64,000 nt of DNA from Populus alba (taxonomy: Eukaryota; Streptophyta; Magnoliopsida; Malpighiales; Salicaceae): NCBI RefSeq assembly GCF_005239225.2, contig NC_133290.1, forward strand, positions 11,168,204 to 11,232,203, in the 5' to 3' direction. Numbering within the stretch: position 1 is the stretch's first letter; each line of letters begins with the position of its first letter. Positions 1-10,839 of this stretch are shown here, piece by piece. The position numbers and the translations under genes are program-made. Below the pieces are notes generated by a model that saw only the letters and a program-made list of their open reading frames with translations, was not told where the DNA came from and did not search any database.

Positions 1-480
1 GACCCTATAAAAGTTGTAAGGAGTATCTTGCACATCACATCACTCTTATGAATTACCAACTCCAAATTACTTTGCATATTTTTTACATGTTTTTTTAAAT
101 TGGCAAGACCATCATATTTATCCAAGCTCATTTTTATAGAGATATAATCTTGAGGAATTCATGTATTCAAAACGTTTCTAGAGAGGGGGAGCCCCACACT
201 TGATGAGGTTGTAGGCATCTTCTTAGATGTGCTCAAAGGTTGACCTCCATTTAGCATTTTGTTTGCTTGGTTTTGGGCAACTTGAGTATTCTGATGTGGA
301 GTGACAAGATTGGTGGTTATTACCTATCCCATGGTAATGAGAAGTAACATGCCTTGAATACCCACTTTAAGTAGGGGTACCATGATGAAGAGAGCGATCC
401 TTCGTGGGACTAGATGAACGTTGAGGCATGAAACTTTCTCGAATGTTGTTTTGCCTAGACTTTTCAAAGTAGTGTAGTTG
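1..480 (-). pseudogene. Ty3/gypsy gag relic (runs off the left edge)
   Basis: Read on the minus strand, about 1-160 translates to a gag-like stretch containing YDGLANLKKHVKNMQ and then VMCKILLTTF, the usual 'YDG..DP..H...' start of plant gypsy gag. The same repeat recurs, diverged, at about 12320-12770, where flanking words such as 'cacctgatgagggttgtag' correspond to 'cacttgatgaggttgtagg' here. No open frame is intact. It is an old fragment whose remainder lies to the left of the window. Confidence 0.6.
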
Positions 481-510
481 CTTGCATGCGCTGGGAGCGG
501 CCTTTTATAG

Positions 511-522
511 TGGTATCAGAGC
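511..522 (+). other. Primer-binding-site-like sequence, initiator Met tRNA type
   Basis: TGGTATCAGAGC is the classic plant LTR-retrotransposon primer binding site complementary to initiator tRNA-Met. It follows 'ttatag', which would suit an LTR end just upstream. No matching second LTR was seen, so this is either a decayed element end or a chance match. Confidence 0.35.
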
Positions 523-647
523 ATCTAATGTTACGAATGGTGTTGAGACTTGTTAGGGTGACACAACTCGATTTTTCCCCTAAATGGCTACACCGCTTGA
601 ATCAAGAGTTGTACTTGAATTCTGGTTAGTAGAAGTACCTGCATTAA

Positions 648-1288
648 GAGTCCGTTTGGCTAAGAGTTTGTGGTAGCGTTTAGCATGCAACAGTGACAAC
701 ATAATGTTTGGTTAAGAAATGAGCCGTGATTTTTATATGTGGGCCCTACCATTATCTGCGTTAAAAACACGATTTTGCTGAAGCAGAATTTACATGCTTT
801 TTGTCGCGTTTTTCCTCTCTGCACCATGCTTTTGCACATCACGCAAATTAATTGGCATGAACAGTGCAGCATGTTGCACTGTTCATGCCAATTAATTTGC
901 GTGAATAGTGCAGCATGCTGCACTGTTGAAGCTAATTAATTTACATGGAGAGTGCAGCATGATGCACTGTTCGGGTTAATAGTGTAGCGTGCTGTATTAT
1001 TTTGGTCGAACCGGTTTCGGTCCAAAACTTAAAATATATTAAAACAGGTTCGATCCAGTAAAATAAAAATTATTTTGTATTATTTTAATTGTATTTTATT
1101 TGAAAAATTAGTATTTAATATTATTTAATAAAACTACATAAATTAGACAAAGAACGCTTGATGACGTAGCATTTGCAAAATTGTAGATATTTTAATGGAA
1201 TAATAAAAAATATTTTATATAAATATTATTTATTTTATGATGTAATATCAATAATTAAATCTATAATATTTAAATTAAAAACTATCAA

Positions 1289-1342
<54 letters not shown>

Positions 1343-1539
1343 TTAAATTATTTTATAACCTCAATTTCAAAAGCATTCTTAACCAAACACATTAAACTAC
1401 TTTTTGTTCAACCTCAATTTCAACCACAGTTTTAACCAAACACTTATTTTTTCAAATCAACCTCAACTAAAAGTACTTTTTATAAAACAACTTTTTTCAA
1501 ACCATAACCACAACAGCTACCGCAATACCAAACACACTC
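648..1539. mobile_element. MITE-like element with Harbinger-type TAA duplication
   Basis: The ends form an imperfect terminal inverted repeat, GAGTCCGTTTGG on the left and the complement of CCAAACACACTC on the right. TAA lies directly outside on both sides (645-647 and 1540-1542), as expected for PIF/Harbinger insertion. The interior is non-coding and holds palindromic repeats near 841-985 and a TA microsatellite near 1298-1340. Short frames inside it are not genes. Confidence 0.55.
841..985. repeat. Palindromic repeat cluster inside the MITE
   Basis: Positions 841-868 and 875-902 are perfect 28-base inverted arms separated by 6 bases. Two further diverged half-units follow at about 903-985, each with the core 'agtgcagcatg.tgcact'. 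The structure would fold into a strong hairpin. Confidence 0.8.
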
Positions 1540-1557
1540 TAACAGGTAGATGTACTA

Positions 1558-1800
1558 CGCAAGTTGTAAAAAGAAAACTAATGGTCTTAAAAGGTGAAGC
1601 ACAAGTTGTAAAAAGAAAAGTCTTAAAATGTGAAGCACAAGTACAAGTTGTAAAAAGAAAAGTCTTAAAACGTGAAGCACAAGTTTTGAGTGTGGTTTGG
1701 CTTTGGCTAGATAATAAAATCTCACAAAATTATGTGGTTTGGCTTTGGCTAGATGATAAAATCTCACTAAATTATGTGGTTTGGCTTTGGCTTTCCCAAA
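1558..1800 (+). repeat. Two adjacent short tandem arrays upstream of the P450
   Basis: At 1558-1685 a unit of about 42-48 bases beginning 'caagttgtaaaaagaaaa' occurs three times. At about 1691-1797 a second unit beginning 'tgtggtttggctttggct' occurs three times at 42-base spacing. The frames through these units are by-products of the repeats. The rest of 1800-2129 is P450 upstream and leader sequence without a clear motif. Confidence 0.75.
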
Positions 1801-2129
1801 CATGACTAACTGTTCATCCGGCTGAAGGCTTTCATATCCCAAGTGTCTATGTCCCACTCTTACACGCTAGAAACCACACCTTTATACTCACATTGATGTC
1901 TTTTTCTTGATTGATTTCCTCCTACTAGTGGAATTAGTGGAACCACATTGAGAGAAATAATTGAGTTCACACATATTCACAATTGATTGATCACTTTGTT
2001 TTCTTCCTGTTACCATCTCCCTAGTTACTGCTATGTGCAGCGTCTTCTCTTTATGAAGCATGAGTTGGATTTAGGTTTGCTTTCACTAAGATAGAGCATA
2101 GAGCCGAAACTTAATAAATCAGACATAGC

Positions 2130-3703
2130 ATGGCTTGGATATTAACCACTCTAGCCTTGATTGCGCTCGCTTTCTTCCTCCGAGCTTGGCTGTCGAAAAG
2201 AAAGATCAAGGATAGCAAGTTACCCCCTGGTCCAATAGGGTTTCCTATATTTGGTAGCTTACATTTGTTAGGGAAGTTCCCTCACCATGACTTGCATCGA
2301 CTAGCAAAGAAGTATGGCCCTATCATGTATATGCGGTTAGGCTTGGTGCCTACTGTAGTTGTCTCATCGCCTCAGGCTGCCGAATTGATTCTTAAGACCA
2401 ATGACCTCGTCTTTGCTAGCAGGCCAGCAAATGAGGCTGCGAAGTATATCACTTACGAGCAGAAGAACTTATCATTTGCTCCATATGGCTCTTATTGGCG
2501 CAACGTGCGCAAGATGTGTACCCTTGAGTTGCTTAGCAACCATAAAATAAATTCTTTCATGTCCACGAGGAAAGAAGAGCTTGACCTCTTGATTGACTAC
2601 ATTAAAGATGCTTCTCGTGAGCGTGTTGCCGTTGATCTTAGTGCCAAGGTCTCATCTCTAAGCGCTGACATCAGTTGTAGGATGGTTTTAGGAAAGAAAT
2701 ACATGGAGAAGGAATTTGATGAGAAGGGGTTCAAACCAGTGATTCATGAGGGCATGCGTTTAGCAGCAAGTTTTAACTTGGGAGATTACATCCCTCCACT
2801 TGCGCCACTTGACCTTCAGGGTCTTACAAAGCGCTTGAAGGCCATAGGCAAGGTTTTTGATGACTTCTTCGAGAAGAGTATTGATGAGCACATTCAGTTC
2901 AAGGACGAAAACAGAACCAAAGATTTTGTTGATATCATGTTGGGCTTCTTGGGATCTGAAGAAACAGAGTATCGTATTGGTCGAGACAACATCAAAGCCA
3001 TAATCTTGGTAAATAGAATTAAAATAACTGTTAGTAAGCAGCACATAAATCACATGGTTATCCTTAAATCTGTACCTTTCTTTTTCAGGACATGCTTGTA
3101 GGCTCAATGGACACCTCAGCCACAGCAATTGAGTGGACTCTCTCCGAGCTTATCAAGCATCCAAGAGTAATGAAGAAAGTCCAGAAAGAGCTGGAAGAGA
3201 AAGTAGGCATGGATAGAATGGTGGAAGAATCAGACTTGGAGGACTTGGAGTACTTGCACATGGTTGTAAAGGAAGCTTTCAGGCTCCATCCAGTTGCACC
3301 TCTACTTATCCCTCACGAGTCAGTGGAAGATTGCACTATAGATGGCTTCCTCATCCCGCAAAAAACACGTGTTATTGTAAACGTTTGGGCTATTGGGCGC
3401 GACCAAAGTGCTTGGACTGATGCAAATAAGTTTATTCCAGAGAGGTTTGCTGGGAGTAACATAGATGTTCGTGGACGCGATTTCCAGCTTCTCCCCTTCG
3501 GGTCAGGGCGCAGGGGCTGCCCTGGAATGCATTTGGGACTAACCATGGTTCGGCAAATTGTGGCACAGCTGGTGCATTGCTTTGACTGGGAGCTTCCTAA
3601 CAATATGTTGCCGGAGGAATTGGACATGACTGAGGCGTTTGGTCTTGCAACCCCGAGAGCAAACCATCTGTGCGCCACTCCTACTTATCGCCTTCACCTC
3701 TGA
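2130..3703 (+). CDS. Cytochrome P450 monooxygenase, CYP71 clan, CYP736A-like
   Basis: Two exons, 2130-3008 and 3089-3703, joined across an 80-base GT-AG intron in phase 0, encode 497 aa, normal for plant P450s. The single intron sits just before the I-helix, a common CYP71-clan position. Visible parts are a hydrophobic N-terminal ER anchor (residues 1-20), the hinge PPGP (32-35), an I-helix oxygen-binding motif GSMDTS (298-303), the ExxR pair E355/R358, PERF (410-413) and the haem loop [11 protein letters not shown] with Cys437 as iron ligand. All catalytic elements are present, so it should be a working ER haem-thiolate oxidase using NADPH-P450 reductase. The CYP736A assignment is from remembered similarity. 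The substrate cannot be read from sequence; this clan is often involved in stress and specialised metabolism. No gene neighbours suggest a cluster. Confidence 0.92.
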
Positions 3704-4969
3704 TTATGGCTTGAGCAATGTTTCGATTTCTAGTTAATTAATATTCTCTGTTGGAAGTGTGATCATATAGGGATTGTCTTTGCTGCTTCTCTACTCTAAG
3801 AATGGAATGTTTATAGCTCTTTCCCTTGGATTCATGGAATCAATTGTAGACTCATATCAGCACGTTGATGTTTCTTTTTGCCTGTCCAGGATTTTATTCA
3901 AATTAAACTACATCCCACAATTTATTATTTGAATTTCTTATTTACTTTGATCTCCCGATCAAATACATGTAGGATTTTATGAGTAATTATTAGTTAATCC
4001 ATTGCCTCCACTTTCACTTGTAGTAATTATTCAAAAAAAATTCATAGTAGTAATTATTCAAAAAAAATTCTATATGTAGTTTATTTAGATCATAAATTCA
4101 CTTAAAACCCAAAATTAGCATAAACACTAACTTCCCTCAATTTGGGGATTTTTCAATTTCAAACACAATTAAGTGAGAAAACACAGTTATAATTTAAGAA
4201 CAAAGAATGAAAAAATTAGAGGCAACACCTAAAAGGGGAAAAAGATTATAATAAAAAAAAAGAGAGGATAATACATAGCAGGTCAACAGTAGAGTCCAAT
4301 AAGTTAAAAGAAATCAAAACTTGAGGGGAGAGAGACAGCATCACCTAGAGGAGAGAGATAATGTTGTCTGGAGGAGAAAGAGAACATCTAATGAAGGAGA
4401 GATAGAGTATTAATGGTAATGATTATAATTGAAGAGAGAGGGAGGGTATATAAAGAGGAGAGGAAATGGGAAAAAGTTAGGGATTGCCTTGATATATCAC
4501 TAATGAAATTTTTTATCGATGAGTTTATTGGTAATAAACTCATTAGCACATTATCAGTGGAGTCACCAATGAAAATTTTGAAACAATTGGTGACTCCGTT
4601 GATTACTTTGTTAGTCATTTAAAAAGTTTCTGAATTCTTGTGAAAACTCTAAAATTCACCGACGACTTTTTATATGTCGATATATCTATTGATAAATCCA
4701 ATCCCCTGAATTCTTCAATAAACTCACTATAATTATATGATGATAATGTTGTATGTTGGTGATTGCGTCAGTAATTAATATATCACCAAGAAAAACTATT
4801 AGTTTACATTCCTGAATTCTTCCTTACATTCTTTGTAATTCTCCAGAATTTATAGTCTGTTAATAATTTATTAATTTTTTTATTATTATAGGTGATTGTA
4901 TTGGTAAATTTATTAAAATTTATTTTCTTATATATTGGATATAACCTCTATCAAACCTAATTACAGAGT
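3704..4969. other. Intergenic region 3' of the P450
   Basis: AT-rich, no coding signal. The first 200 bases are probably the P450 3' UTR. About 4190-4450 is purine-rich (GA-rich). About 4490-4920 contains inverted repeats and words such as 'caccgacgac' that resemble CACTA or MITE subterminal repeats, but no ends were found. Confidence 0.5.
4519..4597. repeat. Two perfect hairpins in tandem
   Basis: ATGAGTTTATT (4519-4529) pairs with AATAAACTCAT (4533-4543) across a 3-base loop. GGAGTCACCAAT (4559-4570) pairs with ATTGGTGACTCC (4586-4597) across 15 bases. They may mark a decayed DNA transposon end. Confidence 0.7.
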
Positions 4970-6302
4970 TGTCATAACTCAATTTTTGATCTTTTTATTT
5001 TTATTTTTAAAAAATAAATAAATAAAAATAAAATAATTAAAGAATGAATTAAAATTTAAGTTAAGAGCAACATGATTGAAAGTTTAAAGATTTAATTAAA
5101 CTCTTGACTAGTTTAATTAATTAAATCAATGGCTTAATTGGAGAATTGATTTAATTAAAATTTAGATTATTTTAATTAATGAAATTAAGAGTTTAATTGA
5201 AGACTTAATAAGTTTGAAGACTTAATTAAACTTTGATTTAATTAATTAAATAAATTCAGGACTTAATTGAAATTAATCCAAGAGTAAAATTAAAAGATTG
5301 TTGGGATCAAATTGTTAAATTCCAGAGGCAGGGGTCGAATTGAAGATTCCTTTTTTTTTTTTTTACCGAAAACGGCACCGTTGCTAACAGCCGTGCATCT
5401 TCTCCATCCCGCGTCAACAGGGGAGCTCCCGATTCAGCAGGGGAGCTGATAATCTGCAACAAATCCGATCGTGGACCACGTCTCTCGCCCACGATCTCGT
5501 CGGGGAAGATAACAGTCCTGCAAAGGCAGGACTGGTTAGAGGCAAGCAGCTGGGTCTCTATAAAAGAGGCCGAAAATTTAACCCAAAAGGGGGGAGAGGT
5601 GCAGAACGAAAAAAAAACAACCCCAAAAAACAGAGCCAACAACCGAAAGAAAAACCCAGAACACAGGGGACGAAAACAGAGCAGAAACACAACCCAAAAA
5701 ATACAGAGAAGAGCAGAAAAATCGACAGAGAAGAGGCAGAACTGGAGCCAAAACAAAGGAAAGAAAAACCAAGATTTCCAGATAATTATCCCCGCCACTG
5801 CCATCATCCCGGTAGGCACCCCTGCACAAAAAAGAGAAGAAACACCCAGAACACAGAGCAAGAAAAACCAGAGAAAAAGGCCAGCAACAGTGAAGGAAGA
5901 AAAACCCAGCATAAAACGGGGACCCGAAAACCAGAGCAGGAGACAGAAGGGAACAACAGGGGGCACAACCCAGGAGATTGAACAAAAAACACTGGAAACA
6001 GAGACGAGAAAAAAAAAAGAGAAAAAGAGCAACCCAGAACACAGAGAAGAGTAGAGAAAAGCAGAGGAACAACCACTGTCTTCGTTCCTGCAGAAGAAGA
6101 ACAGCCCACAAATCAATAAAAATAAATCCAGCAGACGGGGGGCACAAGAGCAAAAAGGGAAAGCAGAAGGAGAGGTATCCAGCAGACGAAAGTCACCACC
6201 AGCGTTCCAGCCAAAGCTTCGCTATAGTCTCCATCGCCTCAAACAGAGCAGGTACGCGGCTTCTTCTCCTTCATTTTGTTACAGTTAACTAACATTTACA
6301 CC

Positions 6303-6399
6303 GTGCAAGTGAATTTTAATTCACTTGCACAGTGTGGCAACACGCGTGCGTTAGCGCACGCGTGTTGCTGAGCCCAGCCCAACCCATATGGGCTGGGCT
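6303..6399. repeat. Cluster of GC-rich hairpins inside the solo LTR
   Basis: Three consecutive inverted repeats are visible: arms of 13 bases at 6303-6315/6318-6330, arms of 14 bases at 6337-6350/6355-6368 (core ACACGCGTGCG), and arms of 10 bases (AGCCCAGCCC) at 6371-6380/6390-6399. Confidence 0.85.
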
Positions 6400-6568
6400 G
6401 AGCCCAGCCATCAATATATATGCTGGGCTGGATTTAACCCAGCCCATCCCAAAAAATAAATACAAAAAAATAAAAATAAAAAACAGAAAAATAAAAAAGG
6501 GTAGAAAAAATAAAAAAAAATAAAAAATGTATATGCATGAATAAAAATAATATAAATTTATTGGTTTA

Positions 6569-6835
6569 TTCACTGACGCCAAAGGTCAGGAATAAAAATA
6601 CCGGTTTAAATTTATATTATTTTTATTCAATGTATTTTATTTTATTTAGATAGAAAAATAAAAGATATGTGTATGCGTAAAAATAAATTTATTATTATTG
6701 ATTTATTCACTGATGCCAGAATCGGGAATAAAAAAATATTGATCTAATTTATTTTATAGCTACGTAATATTTACCAACGTTAAAGTTGGAAATATTCGTA
6801 GTTGAATATTCACTGGCGCCAGAGTCAGGAATATT
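6569..6835 (+). repeat. Three copies of a TTCACTGACGCCA-type motif
   Basis: TTCACTGACGCC, TTCACTGATGCC and TTCACTGGCGCC begin at 6569, 6706 and 6809. Each is followed within about 10 bases by a GGTCAGGAATA-like word and set in AT-rich DNA. They lie downstream of the hairpin cluster within the LTR. Confidence 0.7.
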
Positions 6836-7131
6836 ATAAACAAATTATCATAGCGTAAACTAATAAACATTTAGCAATTTAAGACGAAACTAGCAATGCA
6901 GCCTGTCTCAAGCAGGACGTTTAAGGGGTGATAATATCTTCCTTTTTACGTAACCAGTCCCGAACCATAGAATCTCTGTTGACCAGTTAGGGTTTCTAGT
7001 AACCATAATACTAGGTAGCGACTCCTTAAACAAAGAATATTTCTCATTAAAAAACAGGATGCCAGAAATCTGTTTTTTCCAAAGATTCATTAAATTTTTA
7101 AGGCCGCCGCGATATCAGGTGCGACAAGAGT

Positions 7132-8149
7132 TATTTATAATTTACTCAACAACAACTCTTTAAAACCACAACTACAATAATTACATGATCATTTAAAAGG
7201 TTTCAAGATATACATGTCACTCGACTCCAGGACTGAAACCCTGTTAGTGATTTCTTTTTATTTATAATTATTATTATAGCTCAGAATCTTACAATTTTTC
7301 GTACTAGATCTTTCGCGCTGTCGAAACGTTGAATAGGAAGAAGCAAGCATTCAGACTCACGCAGGATTTTGTTTTTTTTCCTTTTCCTCTCTATTAAAGG
7401 CTCAGGCCCCAGCTACAAAACTATATTGAGGCAGACAATATATGTTGGGTGCTGGTATTCTGACCTGCAAAATGAGACCTGCAAGACTTGTATGGAGGTG
7501 AAGATTCCTGGGAGCATAGAATTTTATGTTTTGATTTCATAATAATTAGTTTAATTATGATATAGGTCAATATAATGACATAGGAAGGATCGAACAATAA
7601 CATGAAGTTTCCTTTCTAGCTAGTTTACATAGTAAATTAAACATGGATTTGTTATTCTATAGCCGAAGACAAATGTAGGGACCTTGCCTTCTTACAAGCT
7701 TGTTGATAAATGATAATGGCAGCAGGGAGTGTCTCAATTGTGAGAATGTTGTGTTCAAAGAAAATGTCATTTACTCGAATTGTTAGTATATATCACAAAA
7801 GCATTTTATCAATAAGGTGGTTGTAGCGAGATTTTTATACTTGTAATTAATTATCATATGAAATTTTTTTATATTACACTTGTTATTTTCATTTTTCAAA
7901 AAAAAAAAAAAAAAAAAGCTAGATAGATATTTTTAAAAAATTATTTTAAATATTTTTTTAAAAAAATTGTAAATCAGAGAGGTTGACCTCTGATTTACTT
8001 TTATAATATTTTTAGAAATTAAATTCTATTTAAATTTTAATGATGATTCAAAATATAAAATTTCATTGAAAACTCTGAGTTTATAACTACCATGGTTTTA
8101 TCGCGATAGTTTTCGAGTTTTTAATTATGAGAAAGAGTGTTTTTTGTTT
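7132..8149. other. Intergenic, no gene seen
   Basis: AT-rich sequence with a poly-A run near 7899-7917 and an inverted 'gtaaatcagagaggttgacctctgatttac' type hairpin near 7970-8000. No convincing frame or RNA gene. Confidence 0.5.
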
Positions 8150-8302
8150 GCTATCACCCCGGTGAATATGCATACAAAATGTAAGCAAGTTCATGATGTG
8201 TATATTATATTTGATAGAATGCCTGAGAGGGATTCGGTTTGCTGGAATATGATTATTTCTGGCTATACGTAAAATGGGTATGCTAAGGTGGTTAAGGCAT
8301 GG
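8150..8302 (+). pseudogene. PPR protein fragment, PLS-class, CRR22-like
   Basis: One frame (codons in phase with 8171) reads a degenerate 'MHTKCKQVHDVYIIFDRMP' then 'ERDSVCWNMIISGYT', followed by an in-frame TAA at the expected Gln codon and 'NGYAKVVKAW'. This is the typical linker between PPR motifs ('MYAKC..V.DA...FDRMPERD...WN..ISGY.QNG'). Only about 50 codons survive, with no start, so it is a gene fragment. The parental gene should lie elsewhere in the genome. Confidence 0.75.
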
Positions 8303-8787
8303 TAATATATAAGAATATCTTGATTTAGGATTGCTTACTATAGTTGTTTTTTTTATTAATTATAAGTAATTAATAAAATATTACTAATTACTCTTTACTA
8401 AAATAACAACAAAATCTCAAAACCAGTTATAAAATGGAAGAATATATTGTAACAGAAAGTAAAACATTTGTTAATTAATAGGCATTAATATGTTTGACCA
8501 TTACTTTTAATCTTATGAGAAATCTATGTGTCGTCCCAGACCTATAATTCAATTCTCAGTATTAACTCAGAACAAAATATTTTATCAATTGTAATTAAGA
8601 GATAATTTCGGATTCAAGTCCTCTCGCAGGTTTTATCATAGCCTAAAATTGTGGATATTTTAAATTAGGGTAACATGTGCCAGAGCTTTTGAAATATTGA
8701 TTTAGGTGAAAATATTTCTTATCTAATTTATCTATAACATATTGTCTTTTAAAAATAAAATAAGGATGAAAACTTTTATTTAAAAGT

Positions 8788-8982
8788 GTGGTTGCTGTTG
8801 TTTTTCAAACTGCTTTTTACTCGAAAATGCATCAAAATAATATTTTTTTTTATTTATTAAATTATTTTTAATATCAACACATCAAAATAATTTAAAAACA
8901 CCAAAAAAATATGAATTTAAAGTAAAAAAAATATTTAATTTTTTTTAAAAAACTTTTAAAATACAGAAACAAACGGATCAAG
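8788..8982. mobile_element. Short Salicaceae-type MITE (approximate ends)
   Basis: The core 'cgaaaatgcatcaaaata', T/A-rich middle and 'aaacaaacgg' end match a dispersed short element seen repeatedly in this window. Ends are approximate and no TSD was established. Confidence 0.45.
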
Positions 8983-9231
8983 TAATTAGTGTTATACAAA
9001 AACTCACATAAAATCACGTGTTTAGGGTTATTTAGAGTCAGTGATAGCCATAAGACAAATTCTAACCCTAAGATGGATGAAAACTTAACCTAATTTAACA
9101 TAAGAACTAATTTTTTCGTTGGGGACAATTTGTGCTGAATAAATTAGATAAAACTATTTATACTCTTACCAATAATTGAAGATTGCTCACAAATTTTTAC
9201 AATTTAAATTAATTTGATTTATTGCGAGGCC

Positions 9232-9440
9232 CGTTTGTTTTTACGTTTCAAAAGCGCTTTTGAAAAAATTTAAATTTTTTTTATTTTTGTATTAACTTCA
9301 AATTAATATATTTTTAGTATTTTCAAATTATTTTGATGTGCTAATATTAAAAATAATTTTTAAAAAATAAAAAAAAATATTATTAATATGTATTTTAACA
9401 CGAAAAATTATTTGAAAAATAACCACAACTACACTGCAAA
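9232..9440. mobile_element. Short Salicaceae-type MITE (approximate ends)
   Basis: It starts near 'cccgtttgtttttacgtttc', has the palindrome 'aaaagcgcttttgaaa' and the core 'attttgatgtgctaatatta', and ends near 'aaccacaactacactgc'. Same family as 14127-14322. The stretch 9441-9832 holds no gene. Confidence 0.5.
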
Positions 9441-9832
9441 TAAGCTGAAATCATTTAAATTTTTTTTTAAATTGAAAACTTTATTCGTTTTTATCTTGAT
9501 TTCGAGACGCCACCGCATTAGATCTGCTTTTGCCGCTGGCTAAGATCATCCATATCCCCATTGATTCCTCCTCCGAGAGGGACAAAGAAATTAAAAAAAA
9601 TTTGCTTCCTATTTTTGAAGTAGTGCTATCGATCATTTACTACTTTCAATCCTTCCATGTCAAGCCTTGTCCTACTCTGCGAAAGCATCTGTACCAGCCC
9701 CGACCAGCCCAAAAGGTACAAGTCTTTATGTTCAGCTCGTCTTAGCTGGTGTTCCTATCTATTTATCTAGTTTCAATAAATTTTCTGAAAATATGAAAGG
9801 GAGTTTGACATTATCAGTAGCTTAAAAAGCGA

Positions 9833-10644
9833 TGATGACTCAAAATTCAAAATGGTTAGAAATAAAATGTATGGAGTTGGATAATAGGTTAATTATACAG
9901 TTGTTGAAATTTAATTCTTTTTTTTTTTGTCTAGGTAGATTGTAGCTTGATCTAGGAAGCCACATAGCTTGTGTGGAAAGTCAAATACCTTTAAAAGGTT
10001 TTCTTTAATAGATTTGAGGACTTTTGAATGCTTAAGTAAGTGTTTTTATAGAAAGAGTATAATGATATTTTAGAAAAAAAAAAAAACTCTAAAAATTTAA
10101 GTGAAAAAATATGTAGAGAATTGAGAAATTAAGAACTCTTTACATTGGTAGTTCATGGGGCATTTATAACTCACTAATCTTATCATTTTACTTGAGTAGA
10201 GGGGCTGGAGAGTAATTACATCCTTATAAATTAATATTGTTAGTTATAAGATGTATTCCACTCAAATGTATTGATGAGATGGAGAGGTGGCAGGTCATAA
10301 GATATTGTTATACACCTATGGGTTTAGGGGGAGTAAGATCCAAAATAAAATATATTTAGTAAAAATCTCTAAGGACTCGTGTGGGGTCTAAAAAATTAGG
10401 CTTAGAGAGTTGGGCTCGAGTTGCTTGTTAAGCCTAATAGACACCTAAAATGGGTCTAGGTGCGTTGCTTAGACCTATGGGTGATGGGCACATACACGAC
10501 ATCTGAGCCCATGGTCATTTAGGCCTAGGCATGCTGTCTAGGTCCATAGTTTTTTTTGTCTCCAAAGGGTTTTAGGCCCATTAAATTAGGCTTGAAACAA
10601 CAAAAAGTTTTGTTTTGGAAACTATTGATAAATCTTATCCACCA
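9833..10644 (-). repeat. 3' LTR of the 9.8-14.6 kb gypsy relic
   Basis: Shares with 13288-14563 a long diverged stretch, e.g. 'ttggataataggttaat', 'taaattaatattgttagt' and 'gatgtattccactcaaat'. Its minus-strand TATA-like word lies near 10150 ('gcatttataactcac' on the plus strand). Confidence 0.7.
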
Positions 10645-10839
10645 GTAACACTCCAAGTCTTTGTGATATTGATGTACAAAGACTTATAAAAATATCTTGT
10701 TAGTTTGATTAGATCATTGGTTTTTCTTCGTATGAGAAGTGAGGTGGAAACCTCAGGATAATTTACTGAAGAATCCATTTATAGGGGTGTACACCATAAT
10801 TGAAAAAGTGCTTCTATCATATGAGAATACCTGAAGATG

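Larger units (their letters stand above)
4970..7126 (+). mobile_element. Solo LTR, Tat/Ogre-like Ty3/gypsy
   Basis: The unit begins TGTCATAACTCAATTTTTG and ends GGTGCGACA, and is flanked on both sides by AGAGT (4965-4969 and 7127-7131), a 5-base target duplication. No PBS, internal region or second LTR follows, so it is a solo LTR left by LTR-LTR recombination. The 3' part carries the words 'gggtttctagtaacc' and 'ctaggtagcgactcc', also found near the ends of the LTRs at 39461-41192 and 45623-47521, so all belong to related families. The long frames at 5300-6300 are purine-rich leader sequence, not genes. Confidence 0.88.

Noticed and set aside
660..939. Overlapping frames of 66-87 codons on opposite strands
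   Set aside because: They mirror each other because the DNA is palindromic inside a MITE.
5307..6292. Several long overlapping frames (up to 269 codons) on both strands
   Set aside because: They lie inside a solo LTR, come from purine-rich low-complexity leader sequence, and show no domain; open frames on both strands reflect composition.
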